64,000 nucleotides of DNA from Alteribacter populi (GCF_002352765.1 NZ_KZ293963.1:3994559-4058558); one strand, 5' to 3'. Shown: positions 9,440-18,597, counted from the stretch's first letter. Numbers and translations are program-made. Notes: generated by a model not told the origin, from the letters alone.

Positions 9440-10510
9440 TTGAAAATATCTTTTCGTTGGTTCGGAAAAAATGATGACAGTGTAGCATTGCGGGAAATTA
9501 AACAAATACCTGGTATGGATAGTATTGTAGGTGGCCTGTTTGATATTCCGGTTGGAGGTGTCTGGCCTGAAGACAGAGTGATAGAACTTCACAACGAAGT
9601 AAAAAGTAGTGGATTGAAGCTTGACGTCATTGAAAGCGTCAATATCCATGAAGATATCAAGCTTGGTTTACCAACGCGGGATCACTACATTTTAAATTAT
9701 CAAGAAACGATCAGGAACCTTTCAAAAATAGGGATTAAAGTGATTTGTTATAACTTTATGCCTGTTTTTGATTGGACAAGGTCCTCCCTTGCTAAAGAGT
9801 TATCCGACGGCTCTACTGTTCTTGCCTATGATAGAGAGAAGATTGAAAAAGAAGACCCTCAACAGATCGTAGAACAAATTGAAAGAAGTTCAAACGGGTT
9901 CTCGTTACCGGGGTGGGAGCCGGAGCGACTAAAAACAATTAAAGAGTTATTTAAAATGTATGAAGATATAACAGAAGAAGACTTATTTAACAACTTAAAA
10001 TATTTCTTAGAAAAAGTTATTCCAGTAGCCGAGGAATGCGATATTAAGATGGCCATTCATCCGGATGATCCCCCTTGGCAGGTGTTTGGTTTGCCGCGGA
10101 TCGTGACAAATAAAGAAAATTTAGAGCGTATCGTTAAGTTAGTTGATAGCTCATCTAATGGTTTAACGCTTTGCTCGGGATCCTTAGGCGCTAATCCTAA
10201 TAATGATATCCCTGACATTTTTAGATATTTTTCAGAGATGGGAAAAGTGCCATTTGCCCATGTAAGAAATATTAAACATTATGAAAACGGTGATTTCGAA
10301 GAGTCCTCACATCGAAGTTCGGATGGGTCACTGGATATTTATGGAATTATTAAAGCGCTCCATGACACTAAATTTGACGGGTATTTACGACCTGATCATG
10401 GACGAATGATTTGGGGGGAGCAAGCACGTCCTGGATACGGGTTATACGATCGTGCTTTAGGAATTATGTATATACTTGGAATTTGGGATAGCTTAGAGCA
10501 CGAGAAATAG
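9440..10510 (+). CDS. uxuA: Mannonate dehydratase
   Basis: 356 residues. The TTG at 9440 is preferred because GAGGGAG sits 8 bases upstream and the product then begins LKISFRWFGKNDDSV, as in other UxuA proteins. The longer frame starting at 9404 has no ribosome site. TIM-barrel metalloenzyme blocks are visible: YDIPVGG-like GLFDIPVGGVWP, YNFMPVFDWTR, MAIHPDDPP, LCSGSLGANP and LRPDHGR. It dehydrates D-mannonate to 2-keto-3-deoxygluconate, which KdgK downstream phosphorylates. It follows the GntR gene closely and is probably in the same operon. Confidence 0.93.
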   Translation: MKISFRWFGKNDDSVALREIKQIPGMDSIVGGLFDIPVGGVWPEDRVIELHNEVKSSGLKLDVIESVNIHEDIKLGLPTRDHYILNYQETIRNLSKIGIKVICYNFMPVFDWTRSSLAKELSDGSTVLAYDREKIEKEDPQQIVEQIERSSNGFSLPGWEPERLKTIKELFKMYEDITEEDLFNNLKYFLEKVIPVAEECDIKMAIHPDDPPWQVFGLPRIVTNKENLERIVKLVDSSSNGLTLCSGSLGANPNNDIPDIFRYFSEMGKVPFAHVRNIKHYENGDFEESSHRSSDGSLDIYGIIKALHDTKFDGYLRPDHGRMIWGEQARPGYGLYDRALGIMYILGIWDSLEHEK

Positions 10511-10535
10511 ATTGGAATAAAGGTGGAGAAGGACC

Positions 10536-10657
10536 ATGGAACATTCAAGCCTAAGAAACAAAGTGGCGTTTTTTTTGTGGATCAATCATTGGTAAATACG
10601 GGAGGTTCGGTTATCAATATTTCCTCAGGTGGCTTTATGGCATATTCAGGCGTTTGA
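10536..10657 (+). pseudogene. Relic of a short-chain dehydrogenase (probable fructuronate reductase, uxuB/yjmF-like)
   Basis: After AAAGGTGGAGAAGG an ATG at 10536 opens MEHSSLRNKVAFF, like the N-terminus of an SDR, then stops at 10593. Beginning near 10596 another stretch encodes NTGGSVINISSGGFMAYSGV followed by a stop: this is the SDR core containing the catalytic serine motif. About 120 residues between the two pieces and the entire C-terminus are missing. Its position directly after uxuA is where the mannonate oxidoreductase often lies. Assigning it to that enzyme is inference; SDR ancestry is well supported. Confidence 0.7.
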
Positions 10658-10699
10658 TAAAGTCAGAATAACATTAATCCATTGAAAGAAGGGTCAATT

Positions 10700-11335
10700 A
10701 TGGAAATGAGTGGAATGTTCGGAGGGGTTTACCGCATCAGTTTATGGATTAGTAGGTTTGCCTATCTTAATTTAATTTGGATCCTATTTACCTTACTTGG
10801 GCTAGGGGTCTTCGGGTTTATGCCTGCAACAATAGCCATATTCTCTGTAACGAGACAGTGGATTCGTGGAAATACAGATTTGCCAATTTATAAGACATTT
10901 TTAAGCTATTATAAGAGAGAATTTATAAGGGCGAATCTACTTGGACTGATTTTAGTCTTACCTGCTGCATCTATCTATTTATACTTCACGTTAACTCAAA
11001 GCTCGGAAATGTGGATGGTGATAACGAGAGGATTGTTGTTAGTCGTTACGATCCTATATAGTATCATGCTTCTATATATTTTTCAGGCTTATGTTCACAC
11101 GAACTTAAAACTCATCATGTATTTAAGAACGGCTCTAATGATGGGACTAGCCTATCCACACTATACATTACTCATGATCATTTCAATCTTTTTTCTGCAA
11201 TTTGTATTTGTAAATGTTCCGGGGCTTGCAATTTTTTTTGCTATGAGTATTACGAGTTATTTCCTCATGTGGATTGGTAATCGAATTTTTGTTAATGCAC
11301 AAAATGCTGAAAGTGAGGTCAAAGTATCTACTTAA
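10700..11335 (+). CDS. YesL-like DUF624 membrane protein
   Basis: 211 residues with about five or six hydrophobic spans. ATG 10700 has AGAAGGG six bases upstream; the frame opens slightly earlier without a site. The pattern YLNLIWILFTLLGLGVFGFMP followed by TRQWIRGN matches the YesL family, small membrane proteins that accompany LplABC-type oligosaccharide transporters in rhamnogalacturonan and xylan clusters. The biochemical role is unknown. It sits between uxuA and kdgK in the same direction. Confidence 0.8.
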   Translation: MEMSGMFGGVYRISLWISRFAYLNLIWILFTLLGLGVFGFMPATIAIFSVTRQWIRGNTDLPIYKTFLSYYKREFIRANLLGLILVLPAASIYLYFTLTQSSEMWMVITRGLLLVVTILYSIMLLYIFQAYVHTNLKLIMYLRTALMMGLAYPHYTLLMIISIFFLQFVFVNVPGLAIFFAMSITSYFLMWIGNRIFVNAQNAESEVKVST

Positions 11336-11404
11336 AAATGGTGAGAGTTATAGATGGGATTTTTTTACATTAACTGGGTAACGGTTAAGAGGAGGGATAA
11401 GCTC

Positions 11405-12400
11405 ATGACTGTGAGTTCCACTATAGACGTTGTAACCATAGGGGAGAGTATGGTGTTGTTTCAACCAATGCAAGAAGGACAGATCAAGTATGCACCCCTG
11501 TTCACGAACTCAATTGGGGGTGCTGAATCCAATTTGGCGTTAGCCCTCTCAAGACTAGGAATGAAAACTCGTTGGATTAGTCGAGTCGGCCAGGATCCTT
11601 TTGGTGAAATGATTCTCTCCACACTGTCGGGCGAAGGGGTAGACGTTTCTCGTGTAGTCGCTGATGATTCAGCAAATACTGCAGTCTTTTTTAAAGAAAC
11701 GAAAGGTTTTGGAGATCCTAATGTTTATTATTTTAGGAAGCGTTCAGCTGCTAGTAAGTTATCGATTCATGATATTCAAGAAAATTGGTTCCATGGCGCG
11801 AAGCATTTACACGTCACAGGCATTACACCGGCATTAAGTGAAAATGCAGAAGAAATGGTAAGAGAAGCAATGAGGCAAGCGAGGTCAAAGGGCATGACCA
11901 TTTCATTTGATCCCAATATACGTAAAAAGCTTTGGAGTGAACAAAAGTCACGAGAAGTTATTTTGTCGTTACTCCCACTATGCGACGTCTTTTTGCCAGG
12001 TGTGGATGAAGCGGAATTTTTACTAGGGGAAATGACAGAAGAGGACTATATGAAAGCATTTCAAGAGATGGGCCCTCCGGTTATTGCTCTAAAACTCGGT
12101 GAAAAAGGAGCAATTGCCAGGTACTTCGAGCATAATCATATCGGGACTGCTTATAAAGTCAAGCAGATTGTCGATACAGTCGGAGCAGGAGATGCATTTG
12201 CTGCGGGATTTTTATCGGTCCTGCTCAATCAGCCGGATCCACTTAGTGAACCCTCACTTAAAGAAAGCTTTCCTCACGCCATCGCTCGGGCAAATGTGAT
12301 GGGGGCTTTAGCTACCCAATATAAAGGAGACTGGGAAGGAGTCCTAACTTTAGAAGAATTAGAGGGCATTATGTGCGGGAAGCAAAAGGTTACTCGATAG
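11405..12400 (+). CDS. kdgK: 2-keto-3-deoxygluconate kinase (PfkB family)
   Basis: 331 residues from ATG 11405, preceded by GAGGAGGG; an extension to 11354 lacks a site. PfkB signature 1 is GGAESNLALALSRLG near residue 40 and signature 2 with the catalytic Asp is DTVGAGDAFAAGF near residue 260. It phosphorylates KDG, made by UxuA, to KDPG. No KDPG aldolase is present in the window. Related PfkB sugar kinases are possible, but the location between uxuA and uxaC makes KDG the likely substrate. Confidence 0.88.
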   Translation: MTVSSTIDVVTIGESMVLFQPMQEGQIKYAPLFTNSIGGAESNLALALSRLGMKTRWISRVGQDPFGEMILSTLSGEGVDVSRVVADDSANTAVFFKETKGFGDPNVYYFRKRSAASKLSIHDIQENWFHGAKHLHVTGITPALSENAEEMVREAMRQARSKGMTISFDPNIRKKLWSEQKSREVILSLLPLCDVFLPGVDEAEFLLGEMTEEDYMKAFQEMGPPVIALKLGEKGAIARYFEHNHIGTAYKVKQIVDTVGAGDAFAAGFLSVLLNQPDPLSEPSLKESFPHAIARANVMGALATQYKGDWEGVLTLEELEGIMCGKQKVTR

Positions 12401-12418
12401 TTCTTAAGGAGGAGTATA

Positions 12419-13819
12419 ATGACGGCACTGATCCATGATGATTTTATGTTAAATACTGAAGCGGCAAAAAGGCTATACCATGAGTATGCGAAGGAAATGC
12501 CGATCTTTGATTTTCATTGTCATTTGTCACCAGAAGAGATCGCTACCGATAAAAAGTTTGAATCGATATCTGAAATTTGGCTGCACGGAGATCATTATAA
12601 GTGGAGAGCAATGCGAACTTTAGGGGTAAAAGAAGAGCTGATAACAGGAGAAGCTTCGGACAGAGAGAAATTTAAAGCTTGGGCAAAAGTGGTACCTTAT
12701 ACGATTGGGAACCCGTTGTTTCACTGGACACACTTGGAACTAAAGCGGTACTTTGGGATCAATCGTTTGTTGACTGAAGAAACGAGTGATGACATCTGGG
12801 AGCAATTAAACGAAATGCTACAAACTCCTGAGTTTTCGTCTCAAAAAATAATCGAAAAGTCGAACGTGAAAGCGATTTGTACAACAGATGATCCGATTGA
12901 TACGTTAAAATTCCATGAATCAATTGATGATAATAAAAGCTTTCAAACGAAAGTTTTACCGACGTTTCGACCTGATAAAATTGTAAATGTTGAAAGCGAA
13001 TCATTTATTCACTATATTCACAAACTGGGTGCAACTGAGGAGGTTACTATTACTTCGTATAAAGACCTGTTAAAAGTAATTGAGACAAAAGCACATTATT
13101 TTAATAAAAGAGGCTGTTGTGTGTCTGATCATGGTTTAAATATTTTTCCATTTTCGATGTGTACTTATGATGAAGCCTCAGCTATTTTCAAAAAGCTCAT
13201 TTTAGGTGAGAAGGTGTCCAGAATAGAAGTGGATAAGTATAAAACGTATACTTTAGTTTTTTTAGGCAAGCTCTATCATTCACTCGGATGGGTGATGCAA
13301 TTACATTTGGGAGCGATTAGAAGTAATAACGATAGAATGTTTAAAAGGGTTGGACCTGACACGGGGTTTGATTCTATTCATGATTATCAGTTGGCAAGCT
13401 CATTGAATGGGTACTTAAATGAATTAGATAAAGAAGATCAGTTACCTAAAACAATTATCTATAACTTAAATCCATCACAAAACTATGTTGTAGCAACGAC
13501 AATAGGCAATTTTCAGCGTGAAGGAGTAAAAGGCAAAATTCAATTTGGTTCTGGCTGGTGGTTTAACGATCACAAAGATGGTATGGTCCGACAAATGACA
13601 GACTTATCCAATGTCGGTATTTTTAGTAGCTTTATCGGTATGCTTACGGACTCTAGAAGTCTGTTATCTTTTACTAGGCATGAATACTTTAGAAGGATTC
13701 TCTGTGATTATGTTGGAGGGTGGATTGATAGAGGAGAGGCTCCTGCAGAATACGAATTTTTGGGAAGTATAATCAAGGATATTTGTTACAACAATGCAGA
13801 AAATTATTTTGAAATATAA
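12419..13819 (+). CDS. uxaC: Glucuronate (uronate) isomerase
   Basis: 466 residues, full length. The amidohydrolase-fold metal motif FDFHCHLSPEEIA is at ~31-43; other family blocks are SDHGLNIFPF, LHLGAIRSNN and FGSGWWFNDHKDGM. ATG 12419 follows AAGGAGGAG. It converts D-glucuronate released by AguA to D-fructuronate. The next step, fructuronate reductase, is represented here only by the relic after uxuA. It is 18 bases after kdgK and evidently in the same operon. Confidence 0.95.
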   Translation: MTALIHDDFMLNTEAAKRLYHEYAKEMPIFDFHCHLSPEEIATDKKFESISEIWLHGDHYKWRAMRTLGVKEELITGEASDREKFKAWAKVVPYTIGNPLFHWTHLELKRYFGINRLLTEETSDDIWEQLNEMLQTPEFSSQKIIEKSNVKAICTTDDPIDTLKFHESIDDNKSFQTKVLPTFRPDKIVNVESESFIHYIHKLGATEEVTITSYKDLLKVIETKAHYFNKRGCCVSDHGLNIFPFSMCTYDEASAIFKKLILGEKVSRIEVDKYKTYTLVFLGKLYHSLGWVMQLHLGAIRSNNDRMFKRVGPDTGFDSIHDYQLASSLNGYLNELDKEDQLPKTIIYNLNPSQNYVVATTIGNFQREGVKGKIQFGSGWWFNDHKDGMVRQMTDLSNVGIFSSFIGMLTDSRSLLSFTRHEYFRRILCDYVGGWIDRGEAPAEYEFLGSIIKDICYNNAENYFEI

Positions 13820-13882
13820 AGATGGAATATTGAAAGTGTGGATTAAAAAGTGTCGATCAAAAGGAGTAGCAATGGCTTTGCA

Positions 13883-13936
13883 CGGTGCGCGCCAGCTATG
13901 AGAAAACTGCTCATAGCTAGCATAAAAGATGCACCG
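13883..13936. other. Extended inverted repeat after uxaC
   Basis: Inner arms AGCTATGAG / CTCATAGCT (13894-13918) sit inside outer arms CGGTGC / GCACCG. No T run follows, so this is not a classical terminator; it may stabilise the 3' end or be a mobile-repeat remnant. Confidence 0.55.
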
Positions 13937-13951
13937 GCTTCGTCAATTGCT

Positions 13952-13998
13952 TAGTTGGTACATCAAAAGGCTAAAATCGGTCTTTTGTGTACCAACTA
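13952..13998. other. Long hairpin overlapping the xylR stop codon
   Basis: TAGTTGGTACA / TGTACCAACTA continues inward as CAAAAG / CTTTTG with a single bulged T, giving about 17 bp of stem. The right arm contains the xylR stop. It lies between convergent uxaC and xylR and probably ends one or both transcripts, although neither side has a strong T run. Confidence 0.6.
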
Positions 13999-15174
13999 GA
14001 AGGCTATGTCTGTTTGGAAGATTTCTTTAAAGTAATGTTCTATTGAGTAGGCTGAGCTGCCTAGAGCTGTTGAGTATTGCGATAAATTTGCGTAATTGAC
14101 GGTTAGGTTTGTTTGATGTTCGTTTAATGTCTTCTCTTTAATCACTTGCATTAGTGATGTGTGAAGGTGGTCTTTTGCGATCGTGAGTCTGTTTCCGATG
14201 ATGATTTGTTCGGGGTTAAAGGTGTTTATTATGTTGTTAATTCCAACACCTAAATAATATCCTATCTCATCAAATAATGTTTTGACCTCATGATCTTTTC
14301 TAGCAGCATCCATTAATCCTTCAAGTGAGGGTTCGCTGCCATATTTACTGCCAATTACTTCGTGGGCTCGGTTAATCAATGCTCTTTCAGATGCATAAAG
14401 TTCCCAACAGCCTTTACTGCCACAGCCACATAATTTCCCTTGGGACTCAATGATCATGTGCCCCATCTCTCCACTTAGTCCACTTTTACCTCTGTAGAGT
14501 TTATTATCTAAAATGAGTCCAGTTCCAATCCCAATACCAAGGCTGATATAAACGAGATCGGCAGACTCCTTCCCGACACCGAAACACTTTTCTCCGTACG
14601 CACCTGCATTTGCTTCATTTTCAACAATCACAGGTAATGAATATTTTTCCGAGATAATATTTTTTAAGTCTGCTTGCTCCCATTGTAGGTTAGGTGTGTA
14701 TAAAACGTTTCCATCAAGGTTAACGATGCCTGGAACCCCGATACCAATACCGATAACGCCACGGTTACTTTCCGCGCCTTTTTGAATAAATTCGCTAATA
14801 ACCTCTTCTATGAAAAGAATCGTTTGGTTGAAATCATTGGTGTTCATTTTTTGGTTTTTCTCGAACATAATGTTTCCACGAAGGTCAGTCAAAATACCAA
14901 GCACATAGTTTACGCCTATATCAATCCCAATAGAATATCCTGTCTTTTCATTAAACTTTAGCATCAGTGGGCGTCTGCCACCACTCGATTTTCCTGGGCC
15001 GGTTTGATGACAATAGCCTTCTTCAATCAATTCTTCGACTAAGCTTGATACTGTCGCTTTTGTAAGGTTCAGTTGCTGGGACAAGTGAGCTCGAGAAATT
15101 GGCTCGTGATTTTTTATTGATTGTAAAACTAAAAATTTATTACTGATCTTTATCGATTGTTGATATGCGCTCAT
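13996..15174 (-). CDS. xylR: Xylose-responsive ROK-family repressor
   Basis: 392 residues. The N-terminal helix-turn-helix (SRAHLSQQLNLTKATVSSLV) is followed by a ROK sugar-kinase fold with GIDIGVNYVLG, GIGIGVPG, the ROK loop GEMGHM and the zinc motif CGCGSKGC. The gene is divergent from xylA, and a near-perfect XylR palindrome lies just before xylA, so it should repress xylAB in the absence of xylose. The ROK family also contains glucose-type repressors, but the operator and neighbours settle the name. Confidence 0.95.
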   Translation of the reverse strand: MSAYQQSIKISNKFLVLQSIKNHEPISRAHLSQQLNLTKATVSSLVEELIEEGYCHQTGPGKSSGGRRPLMLKFNEKTGYSIGIDIGVNYVLGILTDLRGNIMFEKNQKMNTNDFNQTILFIEEVISEFIQKGAESNRGVIGIGIGVPGIVNLDGNVLYTPNLQWEQADLKNIISEKYSLPVIVENEANAGAYGEKCFGVGKESADLVYISLGIGIGTGLILDNKLYRGKSGLSGEMGHMIIESQGKLCGCGSKGCWELYASERALINRAHEVIGSKYGSEPSLEGLMDAARKDHEVKTLFDEIGYYLGVGINNIINTFNPEQIIIGNRLTIAKDHLHTSLMQVIKEKTLNEHQTNLTVNYANLSQYSTALGSSAYSIEHYFKEIFQTDIAF

Positions 15175-15375
15175 AGGCTAGCTCCTTTTTACTTTAAAAC
15201 TATAAAGGTATTACTTGAATGAATTTCATAATTCTGAGCCTAGACAGCTCAACGGTTCTAAGACATAAAAAAAGAAGCACCTCTCCAAATGTCGAAATTT
15301 TGTAAGTGGTCAAACAAACGAAATGAAATGGGAGGAAACCGTCTGTTTAGCACCCTACATATTTGGACGGAATCT

Positions 15376-15436
15376 GCGAGACTCCTGCGGTTCGTCCGCG
15401 GTAAGCGAGTAGATGCAGTCCAATGGAGTTGCAAAA
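15376..15436. repeat. Fragment of CCGCAGG-type Bacillaceae repeat (family R2) in the xylR-xylA gap
   Basis: GCGAGACTCCTGCGG and CGTCCGCGGTAAGCGAG resemble parts of the copy at 62923-63085. The remaining 15175-15550 sequence shows no gene; a short minus-strand frame there is translation of the repeat. Confidence 0.5.
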
Positions 15437-15550
15437 AGATACGCTTTTTACAATAATGTAATAATCTGAAGTAGTATTCTTTTTTGAACCCAAATGAATT
15501 ATGAAAGTGATTCACTTAGAACAGTTATAACATAAAATATTTCCAATGCA

Positions 15551-15581
15551 AACTTAGTTTATTCGATGGACAAACTAAGTT
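15551..15581. promoter_or_regulatory. XylR operator
   Basis: AACTTAGTTTAT and ACAAACTAAGTT form an inverted repeat with 11 of 12 positions matching. It has the TTAGTTT...AAACTAA core known for Bacillus XylR operators. It is 58 bases before the xylA start, in the position to block transcription. Confidence 0.85.
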
Positions 15582-15638
15582 GGTGTTGGTATGATGAATG
15601 TAAATACTAGATCATTATTCATATTGGAGGGAATTAAG

Positions 15639-16964
15639 GTGGCCTATTTTAAAAATGTAAACAAAGTAAACTATGAAGGACCTAGCACTCAAAATCCTTT
15701 TGCATTCAAGTATTATAATCCAGAAGAAACAATGAAAAATGGGCAGACGATGGAGGAGTTTTTACGATTTTCTGTTGCTTACTGGCATACCTTTGTCGGA
15801 GACGGATCAGATCCTTTTGGGCAAGGAACGATGGTGCGACCATGGAATAAATTTTCAGGAATGGATTTAGCGAAAGCTCGTGTGGAAGCGGGTTTTGAGT
15901 TGTTTGAAAAGTTGAATGTACCGTTTTTCTGTTTCCACGATGTTGATATTGCACCAGAAGGCGAAACATTAAAGGAAACCTATGATAATTTAGACGAAAT
16001 CGTAGGAATGCTGAAAGGTTACATGAAAACAAGTAAAACAAAATTACTATGGAATACGGCCAATATGTTTACACACCCTCGCTGGCTTCATGGGGCAGCT
16101 TCTTCTCCTAATGCAGACGTTTTTGCTTATGCTGCAGCAAAAGTAAAAAAAGGTTTAGAGGTTGGTAAAGAGCTCGGTGCTGAAAACTACGTGTTTTGGG
16201 GCGGACGAGAAGGGTATGAAACACTCTTAAACACAGACATGAAGCTAGAGCAGGATAACCTCGCACGCTTTTTCCATATGGCTAAAGATTACGCCCAGGA
16301 AATCGGATTTGATGCGCAATTTTTAATCGAGCCGAAGCCAAAAGAGCCTACGAAGCATCAGTATGATTTCGATGTAGCGACGGGATTGGCATTCTTGCAA
16401 TCATACGACCTCACGGATCATTTTAAATTTAATATTGAGGCAAATCACGCAACACTTGCTGGACATTCTTTCGAGCATGAACTACGTGTTGCGAGAATTA
16501 ACGGGATGCTAGGGTCTGTTGATGCAAACCAAGGAGATACACTTTTAGGGTGGGATACAGATGAGTTTCCTACAGATATGTACGCAACCACACTAGCAAT
16601 GTATGAAATTTTGAAGAACGGCGGGCTTGGCACTGGAGGATTAAACTTCGACGCTAAACTAAGAAGGGGTTCATTTGAGCCGGATGATTTATTCCACGGG
16701 CATATTGCGGGAATGGATAGTTTTGCGATCGGTGCAAAAGTGGCAGAACGGTTAATTGAAGACAAAGTATTTGATTCCTTTGTAGATGAACGATACAGCA
16801 GCTATAAAGAAGGAATCGGCCTTGATATTGTCGAAGGGAAAACAGATCTTCATAAGCTAGAAAAGTATGCTCTTGAATTGGGAAGTATTCGCAACCATTC
16901 TGGAAGACAGGAAAAGTTAAAAGGTCTTCTTAACCAATATTTATTAGAAGCTTTGACGAAATAA
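15639..16964 (+). CDS. xylA: Xylose isomerase (class II)
   Basis: 441 residues from GTG 15639, behind TTGGAGGG with 7-base spacing; the frame extends to 15591 but that ATG has no site and the product would carry an atypical extension. Catalytic His100 and Asp103 are in FHDVDIAPEG; family signatures VFWGGREGYE and IEPKPKEPTKHQYD (metal-binding) are present. It converts D-xylose from GH43 action to D-xylulose in the cytoplasm. It is controlled by the XylR operator just upstream and followed by xylB. Confidence 0.96.
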   Translation: MAYFKNVNKVNYEGPSTQNPFAFKYYNPEETMKNGQTMEEFLRFSVAYWHTFVGDGSDPFGQGTMVRPWNKFSGMDLAKARVEAGFELFEKLNVPFFCFHDVDIAPEGETLKETYDNLDEIVGMLKGYMKTSKTKLLWNTANMFTHPRWLHGAASSPNADVFAYAAAKVKKGLEVGKELGAENYVFWGGREGYETLLNTDMKLEQDNLARFFHMAKDYAQEIGFDAQFLIEPKPKEPTKHQYDFDVATGLAFLQSYDLTDHFKFNIEANHATLAGHSFEHELRVARINGMLGSVDANQGDTLLGWDTDEFPTDMYATTLAMYEILKNGGLGTGGLNFDAKLRRGSFEPDDLFHGHIAGMDSFAIGAKVAERLIEDKVFDSFVDERYSSYKEGIGLDIVEGKTDLHKLEKYALELGSIRNHSGRQEKLKGLLNQYLLEALTK

Positions 16965-16979
16965 AGACACAAAGTGAGG

Positions 16980-17007
16980 TGCTGGTTAACGGAAATGTTA
17001 ACCAGCA
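16980..17007 (+). other. xylA-xylB intercistronic hairpin
   Basis: A perfect 11-bp stem, TGCTGGTTAAC / GTTAACCAGCA, with a 6-nt loop is followed by TATTTTACATATTT. It may be a leaky terminator or an mRNA-stabilising element that sets xylA above xylB. Confidence 0.7.
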
Positions 17008-17048
17008 TATTTTACATATTTATAAGTATATGAAAAGGGTGATGATCA

Positions 17049-18548
17049 ATGAGCAGCTATGTTATTGGAGTAGATTTAGGCACGAGTTCCGTGAAAGTAC
17101 TCTTAATGAACCCTGAAGGAAAAGTTTGTAAGGAAATCTCTAAATCGTATCCATTAATTCAAGAAAAGCATGGGTTTAGTGAACAAGATCCAGAGGAATG
17201 GGTGGAAAAAACGACCGAAGCGATAAAGAAGTTAGTAGATGAGTTTGATGGAGAAGCAGCTGACATTAAAGGAATCAGTTTCTCTGGACAAATGCATGGG
17301 CTTGTATTGTTAGATAAAGATCGAATCCCTTTACGTCATGCCATTCTATGGAATGATACGCGGACTACAGAACAATGTAAACAGATATATGACCTTGTGG
17401 GAGAAAAAACACTTCTCGAGATTGCGAAGAATCCAGCTTTAGAAGGGTTCACTTTACCAAAATTGCTCTGGGTCAAAGAACACGAACCCGAAACATTTGA
17501 ACAAGGAGAGGTATTTTTACTGCCGAAGGATTACTTAAGGTATAAAATGACAGGCCACCTTCACAGTGAATATTCAGATGCAGCAGGGACGTTGTTGTTA
17601 AATGTTGCAGAGAAAAAGTGGAGTGAAGAGATTTGTGAAAAAGTAGGGGTCAATGTCGACCTTTGTCCTCCTTTAGTTGAATCGAATGAATGTGTTGGGG
17701 AAATTGACCAGTACTTTGCGGAAGCTACCGGTTTAATGAGTACGACAAAGGTTTTTGCTGGAGGTGCTGATAATGCCTGTGGCGCGATCGGCTCAGCTAT
17801 ATTAAGCGAAGGGACTACGCTGTGCAGTATTGGTACTTCAGGAGTTGTTCTATCCTATGAGGAATCTGGAGAACGAGAGCTTGAAGGTGGTGTCCATTAT
17901 TTTAATCATGGTAAGGAAAATGCGTATTATACGATGGGGGTAACTTTAGCTGCTGGATATAGCCTCGAGTGGTTTAAAGATACTTTTGCAAAGGATGAAG
18001 ACTTTGAGCAGCTCCTAGTAAATCTCGACGAGGTCCCCATAGGTGCCAGAGGGTTAATGTTCACCCCTTATATCGTAGGGGAGAGAACTCCCCATGCAGA
18101 CGCAAACATTCGTGGAAGCTTTATCGGAATAGATGCTTCCCATTCAAAAGCTGAGTTTACAAGGGCGGTTGTGGAAGGGATTACGTTTTCCCTAAATGAA
18201 TCGATTGAAATATTTAGAGAGGCTGGTAAAACGATTGAGACGGTCATTTCCATTGGTGGCGGAGCCAAAAACGAAGAATGGCTTCAAATCCAAGCGGATA
18301 TTTTCAATGCGAAGATTGTGAAACTAGCGAGTGAACAAGGCCCGGCAGTTGGAGCTGCAATGTTAGCTGCCTATGGTTTAGGCTGGTTTAATTCTATAGA
18401 AGAGTGTGCAGCTGTCTTTACTTCACAGGAGGAAACATATGAACCGATTCCTGATAACGTGAAAAAATATAATGAATATTACCGAATTTATAAACGGATC
18501 TATAGTCAGACACGCGAATTAAATGAATCATTGAGTGAATTAAGGTAA
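17049..18548 (+). CDS. xylB: Xylulokinase
   Basis: 499 residues, FGGY kinase fold. The N-terminus IGVDLGTSSVKVLL binds phosphate; the substrate block FSGQMHGLVLLD is near residue 80; the C-terminal signature region includes GITFSLNESIEIFREAG and the ATP site IGGGAKNEEWLQIQADIF. ATG 17049 follows AAAAGGGTG. It phosphorylates xylulose to xylulose 5-phosphate for the pentose phosphate or phosphoketolase route. Confidence 0.95.
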   Translation: MSSYVIGVDLGTSSVKVLLMNPEGKVCKEISKSYPLIQEKHGFSEQDPEEWVEKTTEAIKKLVDEFDGEAADIKGISFSGQMHGLVLLDKDRIPLRHAILWNDTRTTEQCKQIYDLVGEKTLLEIAKNPALEGFTLPKLLWVKEHEPETFEQGEVFLLPKDYLRYKMTGHLHSEYSDAAGTLLLNVAEKKWSEEICEKVGVNVDLCPPLVESNECVGEIDQYFAEATGLMSTTKVFAGGADNACGAIGSAILSEGTTLCSIGTSGVVLSYEESGERELEGGVHYFNHGKENAYYTMGVTLAAGYSLEWFKDTFAKDEDFEQLLVNLDEVPIGARGLMFTPYIVGERTPHADANIRGSFIGIDASHSKAEFTRAVVEGITFSLNESIEIFREAGKTIETVISIGGGAKNEEWLQIQADIFNAKIVKLASEQGPAVGAAMLAAYGLGWFNSIEECAAVFTSQEETYEPIPDNVKKYNEYYRIYKRIYSQTRELNESLSELR

Positions 18549-18550
18549 GT

Positions 18551-18597
18551 CCAGCGGTTTTTACAAGCATCCGCTGGCAAGAGGATATGCTTTTTTC
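18551..18597 (+). terminator. Possible terminator after xylB
   Basis: CCAGCGG pairs with CCGCTGG, and an alternative AAGCAT / ATGCTT stem runs straight into TTTTTT. The two folds exclude each other, so which acts is unclear. Confidence 0.5.

Noticed and set aside
15258..15515. Minus-strand frame of 85 residues in the xylR-xylA gap
   Set aside because: It reads through the R2 repeat (TRLPRTNRRSLAD) and lacks a ribosome site; treated as noise.
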